Positions 26,506 to 33,541 of a stretch of DNA of 64,000 bases are shown one piece after another. The translations under genes and the position numbers were made by a program. Position 1 is the stretch's first letter, and each line of letters opens with the position of its first letter. The DNA is from Deferribacteraceae bacterium UBA6799 (GTDB lineage: Bacteria; Chrysiogenota; Deferribacteres; Deferribacterales; Geovibrionaceae): positions 326,553 through 390,552 of the forward strand of contig DKFJ01000012.1 of NCBI GenBank assembly GCA_002452335.1. The letters run 5' to 3'. The notes beneath the pieces were generated by a model that saw only the letters and a program-made list of their open reading frames with translations, ran no database searches and was not told the origin of the DNA.

Positions 26506-26544
26506 AAAAGGGGCGCAGATCAGAAGACCTGTGCCCTTTTAAAA
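26506..26544 (-). terminator. Displaced tRNA-Pro terminator (probable)
   Basis: AAAAGGGGCGCAG pairs with CTGTGCCCTTTT with one bulge. On the minus strand it directly follows the duplicated tRNA 3' end at 26546, as the native tRNA terminator would before island insertion. It may also help end other transcripts. Confidence 0.6.
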
Positions 26545-26545
26545 T

Positions 26546-26569
26546 ATCGGGATGAGAAGATTTGAACTT
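26546..26569 (-). repeat. Island att site (duplicated 3' end of tRNA-Pro)
   Basis: A 24-base perfect copy of the T-arm and acceptor 3' end of the tRNA-Pro gene at 29913-29936, in the same orientation. Sequence beyond it diverges on both sides. This is the classic mark of tRNA-targeted site-specific integration. Confidence 0.9.
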
Positions 26570-26704
26570 AATTCCGAGGGGTCAAAACGCCTAAAAACCC
26601 TTATTTATCAATACCACCCTTCCGCCCAAAACCGACCAAAAGGGGCAAAAGTGTGCCAAATCTGTGCCAAATTTTTATTCTGTTGATAACTATACCTCAG
26701 CATT

Positions 26705-28678
26705 TCACTCCACTACCCCATCAAGATATGCTGAATATTTATTTTTAAGATATTTAATACCATCTGCAACATCTATATTGTATTCTAAGCTTTCTTTTAT
26801 ATATTTCATTCGATGCTTACATTCTGAAAAAATATCAGACCAAGTTTTAACCCATATAGTCATATGTCCTAAGTTTTGAATTTTGTTTTCTCTTATTATT
26901 CCATATTTTCTCCCTTCTTGGTTACGTTCAGACTCTACGTGATCATCAACATCAGTCGAAATCAGTATGAAAGTCCATTTAGTATTACTACCTCTAAATT
27001 TTGGGTCTTTGCAAACAGCATCTGCATAACTCTTAATTTGCGATATTTCTTTTTCACGTATAATAAGTTTTGGTGCTTTCAACTCTACAATTAAATGCTC
27101 TCTCTCATTAATATAATTTTTCCCAATGTCTCTTGATAGCATCAAATCAACAATTCCTGTGGAACCGTCCAGTCTTTTAACGGCATCATCATCTATAAGT
27201 GTATTATTACCTATAAGCTTTCTATGAGCCCTTAATACTTGCGTTAATGACTGATCATTTACAGTTAAGTTAAACTCTTCCCCAAAAAACCAAGTATTAT
27301 CCGCTAGAATCTTATGCAATTGAGACCTTTCTTTGAAATGCTTTCTTTTATCTTTACAAAAAATTATTTCTTCCAATCCATATATAAATTTCAACCTATC
27401 TGACACCAGTTTTGACATTGAAATAATTGATGATAAGTCATTGTTTTCCAGTAGCTCAGCAAGCTCTATTTGCTTTTGCCGAGGAAGTTTTATTACTTCA
27501 TCAATTATCTTTATTAAGTCTTTTGGTGATTTTTCGATTGTTTGCCTTAACATTCTAAACTGAAATGACTTAATTTCATTTGGGCTTTCAGCAAAACTTT
27601 TCATGAGAGAATTAATATTGAGAGCGAGAATATCAAACATCTGTCTTTCTGCTATATCAACTTTTTCTTCTGTATCCTCTGAGAATGGGTAAATATCATC
27701 TTGCTTCCATTTATCTATAATTGACTTAGAGCTTGCTATTGTTCTCTTAATAAAATAATCTTTCAAAAATGTTCTCAATTTTTCGAATACTTCTTCAAGC
27801 TGACCACTCTGAAACACTAAATCCAAATCACCGCTTGAATTCATATCCGAAATACACTTTGACTTTATAAATACGGTAAAGCTAAATTCTCCAACCCCCT
27901 TAACACCCTTGAATGTGAATTTTGAAAGAGGTATCCCGTTTTCGTTACATAAATAATATTCTCTCGTTTGAATTTTATCCCATTCGATGACCTCTATATT
28001 AAAACTATGCAATTTTCCATCAACATTAAATTCACCTAAATGCTCATCAGTTTGATTAAGGATTATATCTGAAATTTTAAGCGGAATATTATCTACTATT
28101 ATTTCAACATTTGAATAATTATTTAAATATGTAGCAAAAATCTGAATCAAAGAATCACGTAATTCATTTAAATTTTCCCAGTATGCAGGATTACTTAACT
28201 CAGTTATTATTATTTCAACGCCATAATTCTCTTCTGTATATTCAGCAAGATCAGATAATGTGAAGTTGGTCATCATATCGGCACTAGCACTAATATGGAA
28301 AAACTCAGACTTATCTTTACCTTCAAAGCGTACGTCCCAATTTGCATACGCACCTATAGCTAAAGCCTTAAAACGCCCTCTTCCTTCTTTGCCATGTAGA
28401 AACCTCGCATATACTGGTGTTGCTGAACTATTCTTTTTCCATGAACCACCCAGTGATTTAAATAAAGATGGTGCATTATCGTATGAAAAACCTTTGCCAT
28501 TATCTTTAATAATGACTTCCTCAATTCTGGTTTCTCCTTTTGCAATTGATATTTCAACTTTAGTGGCATCAGCATCAAGAGCATTCCAAATCAATTCAGC
28601 TATAGCAAAAGCTGGTGAAGCCTTCGATATTTTACTTAAAGCATCTGCTTTTATTTCAACTTTTATATTTTGCATCAT
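26705..28678 (-). CDS. GHKL ATPase with probable C-terminal PD-(D/E)XK nuclease domain
   Basis: A 657-residue protein. Residues 1-170 are a GHKL (HSP90/MutL/MORC-type) ATPase: ELIWN with E28 and N32 (motif I), KDNGKGF (D59, motif II) and GKEGRGRFKALAIG (motif III lid). A middle section of about 170-460 is helical and unassigned. Residues about 460-600 contain GIVDLML, then HLIVELKAPK (E532, K534) and QIKSYADAV, the D...ExK pattern of PD-(D/E)XK nucleases as in Shedu-like DUF4263 domains. It recalls prokaryotic MORC-type/paraMORC conflict proteins. Its ATG overlaps the Fic stop (ATGA). AT-rich, in a tRNA island; a defence role is inference. Confidence 0.8.
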   Translation of the reverse strand: MMQNIKVEIKADALSKISKASPAFAIAELIWNALDADATKVEISIAKGETRIEEVIIKDNGKGFSYDNAPSLFKSLGGSWKKNSSATPVYARFLHGKEGRGRFKALAIGAYANWDVRFEGKDKSEFFHISASADMMTNFTLSDLAEYTEENYGVEIIITELSNPAYWENLNELRDSLIQIFATYLNNYSNVEIIVDNIPLKISDIILNQTDEHLGEFNVDGKLHSFNIEVIEWDKIQTREYYLCNENGIPLSKFTFKGVKGVGEFSFTVFIKSKCISDMNSSGDLDLVFQSGQLEEVFEKLRTFLKDYFIKRTIASSKSIIDKWKQDDIYPFSEDTEEKVDIAERQMFDILALNINSLMKSFAESPNEIKSFQFRMLRQTIEKSPKDLIKIIDEVIKLPRQKQIELAELLENNDLSSIISMSKLVSDRLKFIYGLEEIIFCKDKRKHFKERSQLHKILADNTWFFGEEFNLTVNDQSLTQVLRAHRKLIGNNTLIDDDAVKRLDGSTGIVDLMLSRDIGKNYINEREHLIVELKAPKLIIREKEISQIKSYADAVCKDPKFRGSNTKWTFILISTDVDDHVESERNQEGRKYGIIRENKIQNLGHMTIWVKTWSDIFSECKHRMKYIKESLEYNIDVADGIKYLKNKYSAYLDGVVE

Positions 28679-29760
28679 TGCCCCGAAATACTTAGATATT
28701 TTAAAAACTTCCTATTCACAAACAGAACCTCTCTGCCAGCTTTGACAGATTCGAGGATGCCTGCGTCTTCAAGGTTTTTTAAGTATACCATTGCTGTCTG
28801 GCGTTTGGCGATGCCAGCATCAACAATATTTTTAACCCTGCAATATGGTTGGGTAAAAATCAGGTCATTCATCTCTTTTGCTGGAACATTCGGAGCAAAA
28901 CGCTTTATATCCTCGTAAGTCTGTTTCATCAGAGCCGAAATGCTCTCTATCCTCTGAACAGTTTCCAGAGATGCTTCACGGATGCCTTGCAGGATATATA
29001 TAATCCAGTCCTGCCAGTTTTCGCCCGCTGTCACGCCCCTGATAAGCCTGTAATAGTCAGCCTTGTTATTGATAATATATCCGCTGAGATAAAGCACAGG
29101 ATAAGCAAGAAGCCCCTCCTGCATCAGATACAGCATATTCAGAATCCTTCCCGTCCTTCCGTTGCCATCCAGAAAAGGGTGAATAGCCTCAAACTGGTAA
29201 TGCAGAACAGCCATTTTAACCAGCGGGTCAAAATCTGCATTCTCATTCAGAAATCTTTCCCAGTTGGAAAGCAAATCTCTGATAACCTTTTCGCCCTCGG
29301 GCGGAGTATACAAAACCTCGCCAGTCGCCACGTTCTTAATCTGTGTTCCCGAAACTTTTCTGATATTCATTTCTGTGTTCTTGATTATTGAGCATATCTC
29401 GCAAATCATATTGGTAGTGATAGGCTTTGCGGTCAGCATTTCGCATCCAGCTTTCAACGCCTGCCGATACCGCAAAGTCTCTTTAGTGGCTGAATCCACA
29501 TCGGTATTATCCGTAAATGACGCTCTGAAAAGCTCGTCAGAAGTCGTAACAATATTCTCAATCTCTGAGCTTGCTTTGGCTTCCTGCAAAGGTATGGTGT
29601 TTATAAGAACTGTAGGGTCTGGAAGCATCTTCGTTGCGAAATTAAGTTCCGCCAGAGCCTTATTCGCCTCGATAGCCAGCTTCAGCACAGCCTTTGTCTC
29701 TATCTCCACTTTTGGCGGTAATATAGGTAAATCATTATATGGTTTTGCTGGATTATACAT
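28675..29760 (-). CDS. Class II Fic-family AMP-transferase
   Basis: A 361-residue Fic protein with the catalytic motif HPFLDGNGRTGR (His194) and, near the N-terminus, the inhibitory helix motif SSEIEN (S64...E68-N69) of class II Fic enzymes, so it is self-restrained. The C-terminal 90 residues look like a winged-helix DNA-binding domain (CRVKNIVDAGIAKRQTAMVYLKNLEDAGILESV). Fic proteins AMPylate target proteins, often as toxins or signalling switches. It is the first gene of the island operon and may repress its own palindromic promoter (inference). Weak ribosome site before ATG. Confidence 0.92.
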   Translation of the reverse strand: MYNPAKPYNDLPILPPKVEIETKAVLKLAIEANKALAELNFATKMLPDPTVLINTIPLQEAKASSEIENIVTTSDELFRASFTDNTDVDSATKETLRYRQALKAGCEMLTAKPITTNMICEICSIIKNTEMNIRKVSGTQIKNVATGEVLYTPPEGEKVIRDLLSNWERFLNENADFDPLVKMAVLHYQFEAIHPFLDGNGRTGRILNMLYLMQEGLLAYPVLYLSGYIINNKADYYRLIRGVTAGENWQDWIIYILQGIREASLETVQRIESISALMKQTYEDIKRFAPNVPAKEMNDLIFTQPYCRVKNIVDAGIAKRQTAMVYLKNLEDAGILESVKAGREVLFVNRKFLKYLSISGQ

Positions 29761-29769
29761 ACCACACCA

Positions 29770-29848
29770 ACATGTTTATTTTTATCTTATTTTTCGACAT
29801 ATCACAAACATATGTCGAACAGATAAACATGTCAATCAGATATGTCGA
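29770..29848 (-). promoter_or_regulatory. Fic operon promoter inside nested palindromes
   Basis: On the minus strand TTGACA (29830-29835) is followed after 17 bases by TATGTT (29807-29812). A perfect inverted repeat TTCGACATAT-N7-ATATGTCGAA (29793-29819) covers the -10 and start region. It is enclosed by a second inverted pair, ACATGTTTAT (29770-29779) and ATAAACATGT (29823-29832), and a further ATATGTCGA half-site lies at 29840-29848, by the -35. This is the shape of a tightly repressed operator. Confidence 0.7.
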
Positions 29849-29870
29849 TTTTATAGATATATTTAGACAT

Positions 29871-29909
29871 AAAAAGAGGGTACCGGCGTAAAGCCGATAC
29901 CCTCTTTTT
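29871..29909 (-). terminator. New terminator behind tRNA-Pro
   Basis: AAAAAGAGGGTA-CGGC and GCCG-TACCCTCTTTTT form a long stem ending in a T run on either strand. It lies just beyond the tRNA 3' end, inside the island, and replaces the terminator displaced to 26506. Confidence 0.9.
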
Positions 29910-29912
29910 CAA

Positions 29913-29936
29913 ATCGGGATGAGAAGATTTGAACTT
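29913..29936 (-). repeat. Island att site within tRNA-Pro
   Basis: The second copy of the 24-base repeat, forming the 3' part of the intact tRNA gene. The island lies downstream of the tRNA, as expected when an element re-creates the tRNA 3' end upon insertion. Confidence 0.9.
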
Positions 29937-29987
29937 CCGACCCCTGGAACCCGAAACCAGTGCGCTACCAAGCTGCGCTACATCCCG
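29914..29987 (-). tRNA. tRNA-Pro (anticodon CGG)
   Basis: A 74-base cloverleaf without encoded CCA. The acceptor stem CGGGATG pairs with CATCCCG, the D-arm is GCGC-AGCTTGGTA-GCGC, the anticodon stem-loop CTGGT-TTCGGGT-TCCAG puts CGG at 34-36, and GGAAG-TTCAAAT-CTTCT is the T-arm. The 5' C1 and Pro-like GGGTCGG variable region match bacterial tRNA-Pro. It reads CCG codons. The 3' end is the island integration target. Anticodon stem has a U-U pair at 31-39. Confidence 0.95.
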
Positions 29988-30047
29988 TAATTTTCTTTTG
30001 CATTCAGCAAAGGAATCCCTGTGCTTTTGTCGGGTTTAGAGATTGAA

Positions 30048-30075
30048 AGAATAGCCTATCTATAACATTTTGCAA
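30048..30075 (-). promoter_or_regulatory. Probable promoter of tRNA-Pro
   Basis: TTGCAA (30070-30075) and TATTCT (30048-30053) with 16 bases between, about 55 bases before the tRNA 5' end on the minus strand. Confidence 0.45.
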
Positions 30076-30085
30076 GCATTTTTTT

Positions 30086-30122
30086 AAATAAAAAGGGCTC
30101 CCTGTCGTTAAACAGGAAGCCC
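30086..30122 (-). terminator. Cytochrome gene terminator
   Basis: GGGCT-C-CCTGT and ACAGG-A-AGCCC form a stem with one internal mismatch; T-rich sequence follows on the minus strand. Confidence 0.88.
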
Positions 30123-30159
30123 GCAGCATCATTCCTCCCCAATACGGTTCCTGATGCGC

Positions 30160-32076
30160 TTATTTCATTTCGCTGAGCATCTTCGCCGCATAAGCGGTGT
30201 TGTGATACATAACAGCTTTGATCTTTTTCAGCTGCTCCAGTTTCGCTTTATCTTTCTCTTTGCTGATCCTGTTGTGCAGTTCTGCGTAGAGATTCTGATA
30301 TTCGCCGAAACCTGCGGCATATTTTTTGTCGTCAAACTTCAGTTCGAAGTCGATGCCCTTAACATTCCATGCTGTAGTGTTGGCTACGAAGGGAGCGAAA
30401 TCCTCAACCTTCATACCGTCAGCGGGCACAATCTCAGTGTTTTTAAAGTTTTCGAATCTGATGCCTTTTTTGTCTGCTGTTACGGTGTATGAACCGTTAA
30501 AAGGTTTTTTCACATCGTTTGCCAGCTCATAGGTATACCAGGATGTAGATTTCTGCTCATGAGAAGAGTGACAGCTTTTGCAGTCTCTCGCCTTGCCCAC
30601 AGAGTGAGACATCTTGTCCATCTGTATCCATGCCAGCATCTTGTCGTTCAGACCGAATCCTTTGAAAAGCCCGGTGATGATATACATATCGTTCACCTGA
30701 TCCGCTTTTCTTTCCACGTCAAATGTCTCCGGCTGTCCGATGGACGTGTTGCCTTTGACAGTCGTTTTGGGAATATCACGAAGCATCAGCTTGCCTGTCT
30801 GTTTCAGTTTCGCGTTGATGTTCATCGTGCCCATGGGATAGGGTTTCAGGGGCACCCAAACACCAGTGGAGGGATGTTTCACAAGCATGGGCAGATCTCT
30901 TGTTCCGTAATATTCTTTATGCTTGGTAAAGAGGTTGGGCTGACCTTCAGATTTTCCGGGTCCCCAGAATGTCATCTGATATGCGCCCACAGCCTGAACG
31001 TGACAGCTTGTACAGTCAACATTCTTGTGCTCGCTCTCTTTGTATGCGCTTACGATCTCAGTGTGGCATTTGTTGCAGGAATCTTTTGCGCTCTGAGATG
31101 AAAGATGCCCGTATGAGTGGTCTTTGCTCTCGTGGCAGTCTGTACAGTTCAGACCGGCCTTGTCGTGAGCATCCTGAGGAAGCTCGTTAACAGGGAAAGC
31201 GAACTCCTGACGCAGATAACCTGCTCCTCTTCTTCTGTCCATGGGTCCGGCGTGGCATATTGTGCCTTTTCCGCTGCCATAGCATGAGAGCTTGTCAGGT
31301 TTTTTGGTAAACTGGTGACGAGCCTTGGACTGTTTATATCCCTCATAGTGACAGTCGGCGCAGCTTGCGTGGCATTTGTTACAGCCTCTGTCAAGCCCGG
31401 CGTTCATCTTTTCGGTATATTCTTCGCCTCTGGAACATTCGCCTTTCAGCTTTTCATAGTTGTCGCCGAACCAGGGACCGCAGTTCTGAGGTCCGGGTTT
31501 TTCAGCTGTCCAGTGTGTGAATCCTCTCTGGCTTTTCTGTAACCCCATACCGGATTTGTTATAATCCTCAACCTCTTTCTCGTGGCAGGCTCCGCAGGTC
31601 TTTTTAGCGACATCGGGGCTGTAAGCCATGGTCTTGGGGTCGTGATCATGATAGAAAAGCGTGGGGATCATCTTTATTCCCAGCTCTTTCGCCTTCTCTG
31701 GGTCGGGCTTGCGTGACAGAAGTTTTGTTCTGTCAGCGCCTTTCGGCTGGATAGGGTCAAAATTTGTGATCTCTCTGCCCACAGCCTGATATTTGTGCTT
31801 AGCGCCTACAGCGGCGTAGAAAGCACGGGGCATATCCTTGTGAGCCTCATCCTTGTTCATCTTAGTGTTGTCGCCGAGGTGGCAGCTAACGCAGGATATT
31901 CCACCCATGTTAACTTCCTTGTCTATCTCGGCCGGGTCAAGATACATCTGGGGATATCCCAGAGATTTAACCATTTCCTTATCGCCGTGGCATTTGACGC
32001 AGGTGGAATCCGCCTCAAAGGCAAAAACAGGAAGCGCGGCGATAGCAATAAAAACAACCAACAATGCTTTACGCAT
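30160..32076 (-). CDS. Periplasmic multiheme c-type cytochrome
   Basis: A 638-residue exported protein (signal peptide to about residue 20, VFAFEAD). Nine CXXCH heme sites are present: CVKCH, CVSCH, CGACH, CNKCH, CADCH, CTDCH, CNKCH, CTSCH and CKSCH. A tenth candidate is the unusual C-x8-CH around CYGSGKGTICH. The C-terminal 150 residues carry no hemes. It should shuttle electrons in the periplasm or to an outer-surface or terminal reductase. It has its own sigma-54 promoter and lies just downstream of an NtrC-type two-component pair, so it is likely induced by a specific acceptor. I cannot name the substrate. Confidence 0.93.
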   Translation of the reverse strand: MRKALLVVFIAIAALPVFAFEADSTCVKCHGDKEMVKSLGYPQMYLDPAEIDKEVNMGGISCVSCHLGDNTKMNKDEAHKDMPRAFYAAVGAKHKYQAVGREITNFDPIQPKGADRTKLLSRKPDPEKAKELGIKMIPTLFYHDHDPKTMAYSPDVAKKTCGACHEKEVEDYNKSGMGLQKSQRGFTHWTAEKPGPQNCGPWFGDNYEKLKGECSRGEEYTEKMNAGLDRGCNKCHASCADCHYEGYKQSKARHQFTKKPDKLSCYGSGKGTICHAGPMDRRRGAGYLRQEFAFPVNELPQDAHDKAGLNCTDCHESKDHSYGHLSSQSAKDSCNKCHTEIVSAYKESEHKNVDCTSCHVQAVGAYQMTFWGPGKSEGQPNLFTKHKEYYGTRDLPMLVKHPSTGVWVPLKPYPMGTMNINAKLKQTGKLMLRDIPKTTVKGNTSIGQPETFDVERKADQVNDMYIITGLFKGFGLNDKMLAWIQMDKMSHSVGKARDCKSCHSSHEQKSTSWYTYELANDVKKPFNGSYTVTADKKGIRFENFKNTEIVPADGMKVEDFAPFVANTTAWNVKGIDFELKFDDKKYAAGFGEYQNLYAELHNRISKEKDKAKLEQLKKIKAVMYHNTAYAAKMLSEMK

Positions 32077-32169
32077 TTTTCACCTCCAATAGTCAATTAT
32101 ATATACGCAATAGGCATGCCGGATTTTCGCCCCTGAAAAGGCAATTATCCGTACATGTTTTTGCAAAAT

Positions 32170-32184
32170 GCAAAAAACCTGCCA
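32170..32184 (-). promoter_or_regulatory. Sigma-54 (-24/-12) promoter of the cytochrome gene
   Basis: On the minus strand TGGCAGGTTTTTTGC, which matches the RpoN consensus TGGCAC-N5-TTGC at all positions but one, with the exact GG-to-GC spacing. It gives a leader of about 80 bases to the cytochrome ATG. A small dyad, CATAG-CT-CTATG, overlaps its upstream end. The adjacent NtrC-family regulator is the obvious activator. Confidence 0.8.
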
Positions 32185-32251
32185 TAGCTCTATGCAAAAT
32201 AAAAAAAGATTTTTTTAGGATTATTAGATAACAGCAGCCCGTTACAATGCG

Positions 32252-33541
32252 TCAGCTAAGTCCGTATTCTTTCAGCTTGCGGTATACTGTGGAGGTGTCC
32301 ACACCCAGAATCTCGGCGGCTTTCTGTCTGTTTCCGCCTGCCATCTCCAGCACTTTCAGGATGTGTTTTTTCATTACGCTGTCCAGACTCAGCCCCATAG
32401 GCTCCACCGGACAACCTATGTTCAGCGCGTCACAGCCCAGAAGCTCGCCCTGCTCCAGAATCATCGCCCGCTCTATAATGTTCGAAAGCTCGCGGACGTT
32501 TCCCGGATAGTCATAGGCGGTCAGACACTGCTCTGCGGAGGCGTCCAGACCACGCACACGGGTATTGATGTGTTTATATTTTTCGATGAAGTGATGCACC
32601 AGAGGGATGATATCCTCTCTGCGCTGTCTTAATGGAGGCAGCTCAATATTGATAACATTCAGCCTGTAAAAGAGGTCGGAACGGAATGTACCCTCCTCCG
32701 CCATGACAGACAGATCCCTGTTGGTGGCGGCTATGATCCGCACGTCCGCCTGTTCCTGAGTTGAACTTCCCACCGGGTAAAAACTTTTTGTCTCCAGAAA
32801 TCTCAGAAATTTCGGCTGAAGATCGATGGGCATCTCGCCTATCTCGTCCAGAAAGAGAGTTCCGCCGAAAGCGGACTGGATGATGCCTCTGCGGTCGGAA
32901 TCCGCTCCGGTGAATCCGCCCTTCTTATGCCCGAAAAGCTCGCTTTCGAAAAGATGCGGCTGAAGGTTGCAGCAGTTTATATCGGCGAACGGGCGCCTCG
33001 CCCTGTCGCTGTTCTCGTGGATAAAGCGGGCTATCACCTCTTTTCCGGTGCCTGTCTCGCCTGTTATCAGAACGTTAGAATCGGTTCTGGCAACCCTGCC
33101 GGCAGTGTTTAACACCGCCTCCATTTTAGGGGATGCGGTCACCATACCGTGTTTTTTCACGGCGGTCTCTGCCAGCGCCTTCAGGGTCATCTTTTCATTC
33201 ACGAAGTCGAGTTTATATATCAGCAGTTCGGTGTCCACAGGTTTCGGGATATAATCGAAAGCGCCGGATTTGATAGCCTTCACGGATTCGTCTATGCTGC
33301 TCTGCCCTGTTATCATCAGAACGGCTGTCTCCGGCGAAGCTGATCTCACTTTTTCCAGCACCTGAAACCCGGTCATCTCCGGCATGCGGATATCCGTCAC
33401 CACCACATCCGCGCCGTTTTCAGATATATATTCCACAGCGCTGGCGGGAGATGTGAAGGCCGTAACGGCGTAATGTTTTTCTATAACTCTTTTCATGGTG
33501 CGGTTAAGCACGGAATCATCTTCTATCAGAACCACTTTCAT
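32252..33541 (-). CDS. NtrC-family sigma-54 response regulator
   Basis: A 429-residue activator: receiver domain (DD at 8-9, phospho-Asp D50 in [10 protein letters not shown] in IPKPVDT), AAA+ central domain with Walker A GETGTGKE, Walker [11 protein letters not shown] and the sigma-54 contact loop, which reads GGFTGA in place of the usual GAFTGA, and a Fis-type HTH at the C-terminus ([19 protein letters not shown]). It overlaps the kinase gene by four bases. The cytochrome gene just downstream has a sigma-54 promoter and is its likely target. Confidence 0.95.
   Translation of the reverse strand: MKVVLIEDDSVLNRTMKRVIEKHYAVTAFTSPASAVEYISENGADVVVTDIRMPEMTGFQVLEKVRSASPETAVLMITGQSSIDESVKAIKSGAFDYIPKPVDTELLIYKLDFVNEKMTLKALAETAVKKHGMVTASPKMEAVLNTAGRVARTDSNVLITGETGTGKEVIARFIHENSDRARRPFADINCCNLQPHLFESELFGHKKGGFTGADSDRRGIIQSAFGGTLFLDEIGEMPIDLQPKFLRFLETKSFYPVGSSTQEQADVRIIAATNRDLSVMAEEGTFRSDLFYRLNVINIELPPLRQRREDIIPLVHHFIEKYKHINTRVRGLDASAEQCLTAYDYPGNVRELSNIIERAMILEQGELLGCDALNIGCPVEPMGLSLDSVMKKHILKVLEMAGGNRQKAAEILGVDTSTVYRKLKEYGLS

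Larger units (their letters stand above)
26546..29936. mobile_element. tRNA-Pro-integrated island carrying a Fic/GHKL-nuclease operon
   Basis: A 3.4 kb segment bounded by perfect 24-bp direct repeats of the tRNA-Pro(CGG) 3' end, the displaced copy distal and the functional tRNA restored at the other end. The two genes inside are clearly more AT-rich than the surrounding genes. Near the distal end, GTGCCAAATCTGTGCCAA repeats resemble sequence often found beside phage-type integrase sites. No integrase or transposase is present, so the element is either decayed or moved by a recombinase in trans. Confidence 0.8.

Noticed and set aside
29765..29850. Possible CRISPR-like repeats
   Set aside because: The repeats are inverted half-sites of an operator, not regular direct repeats with spacers.
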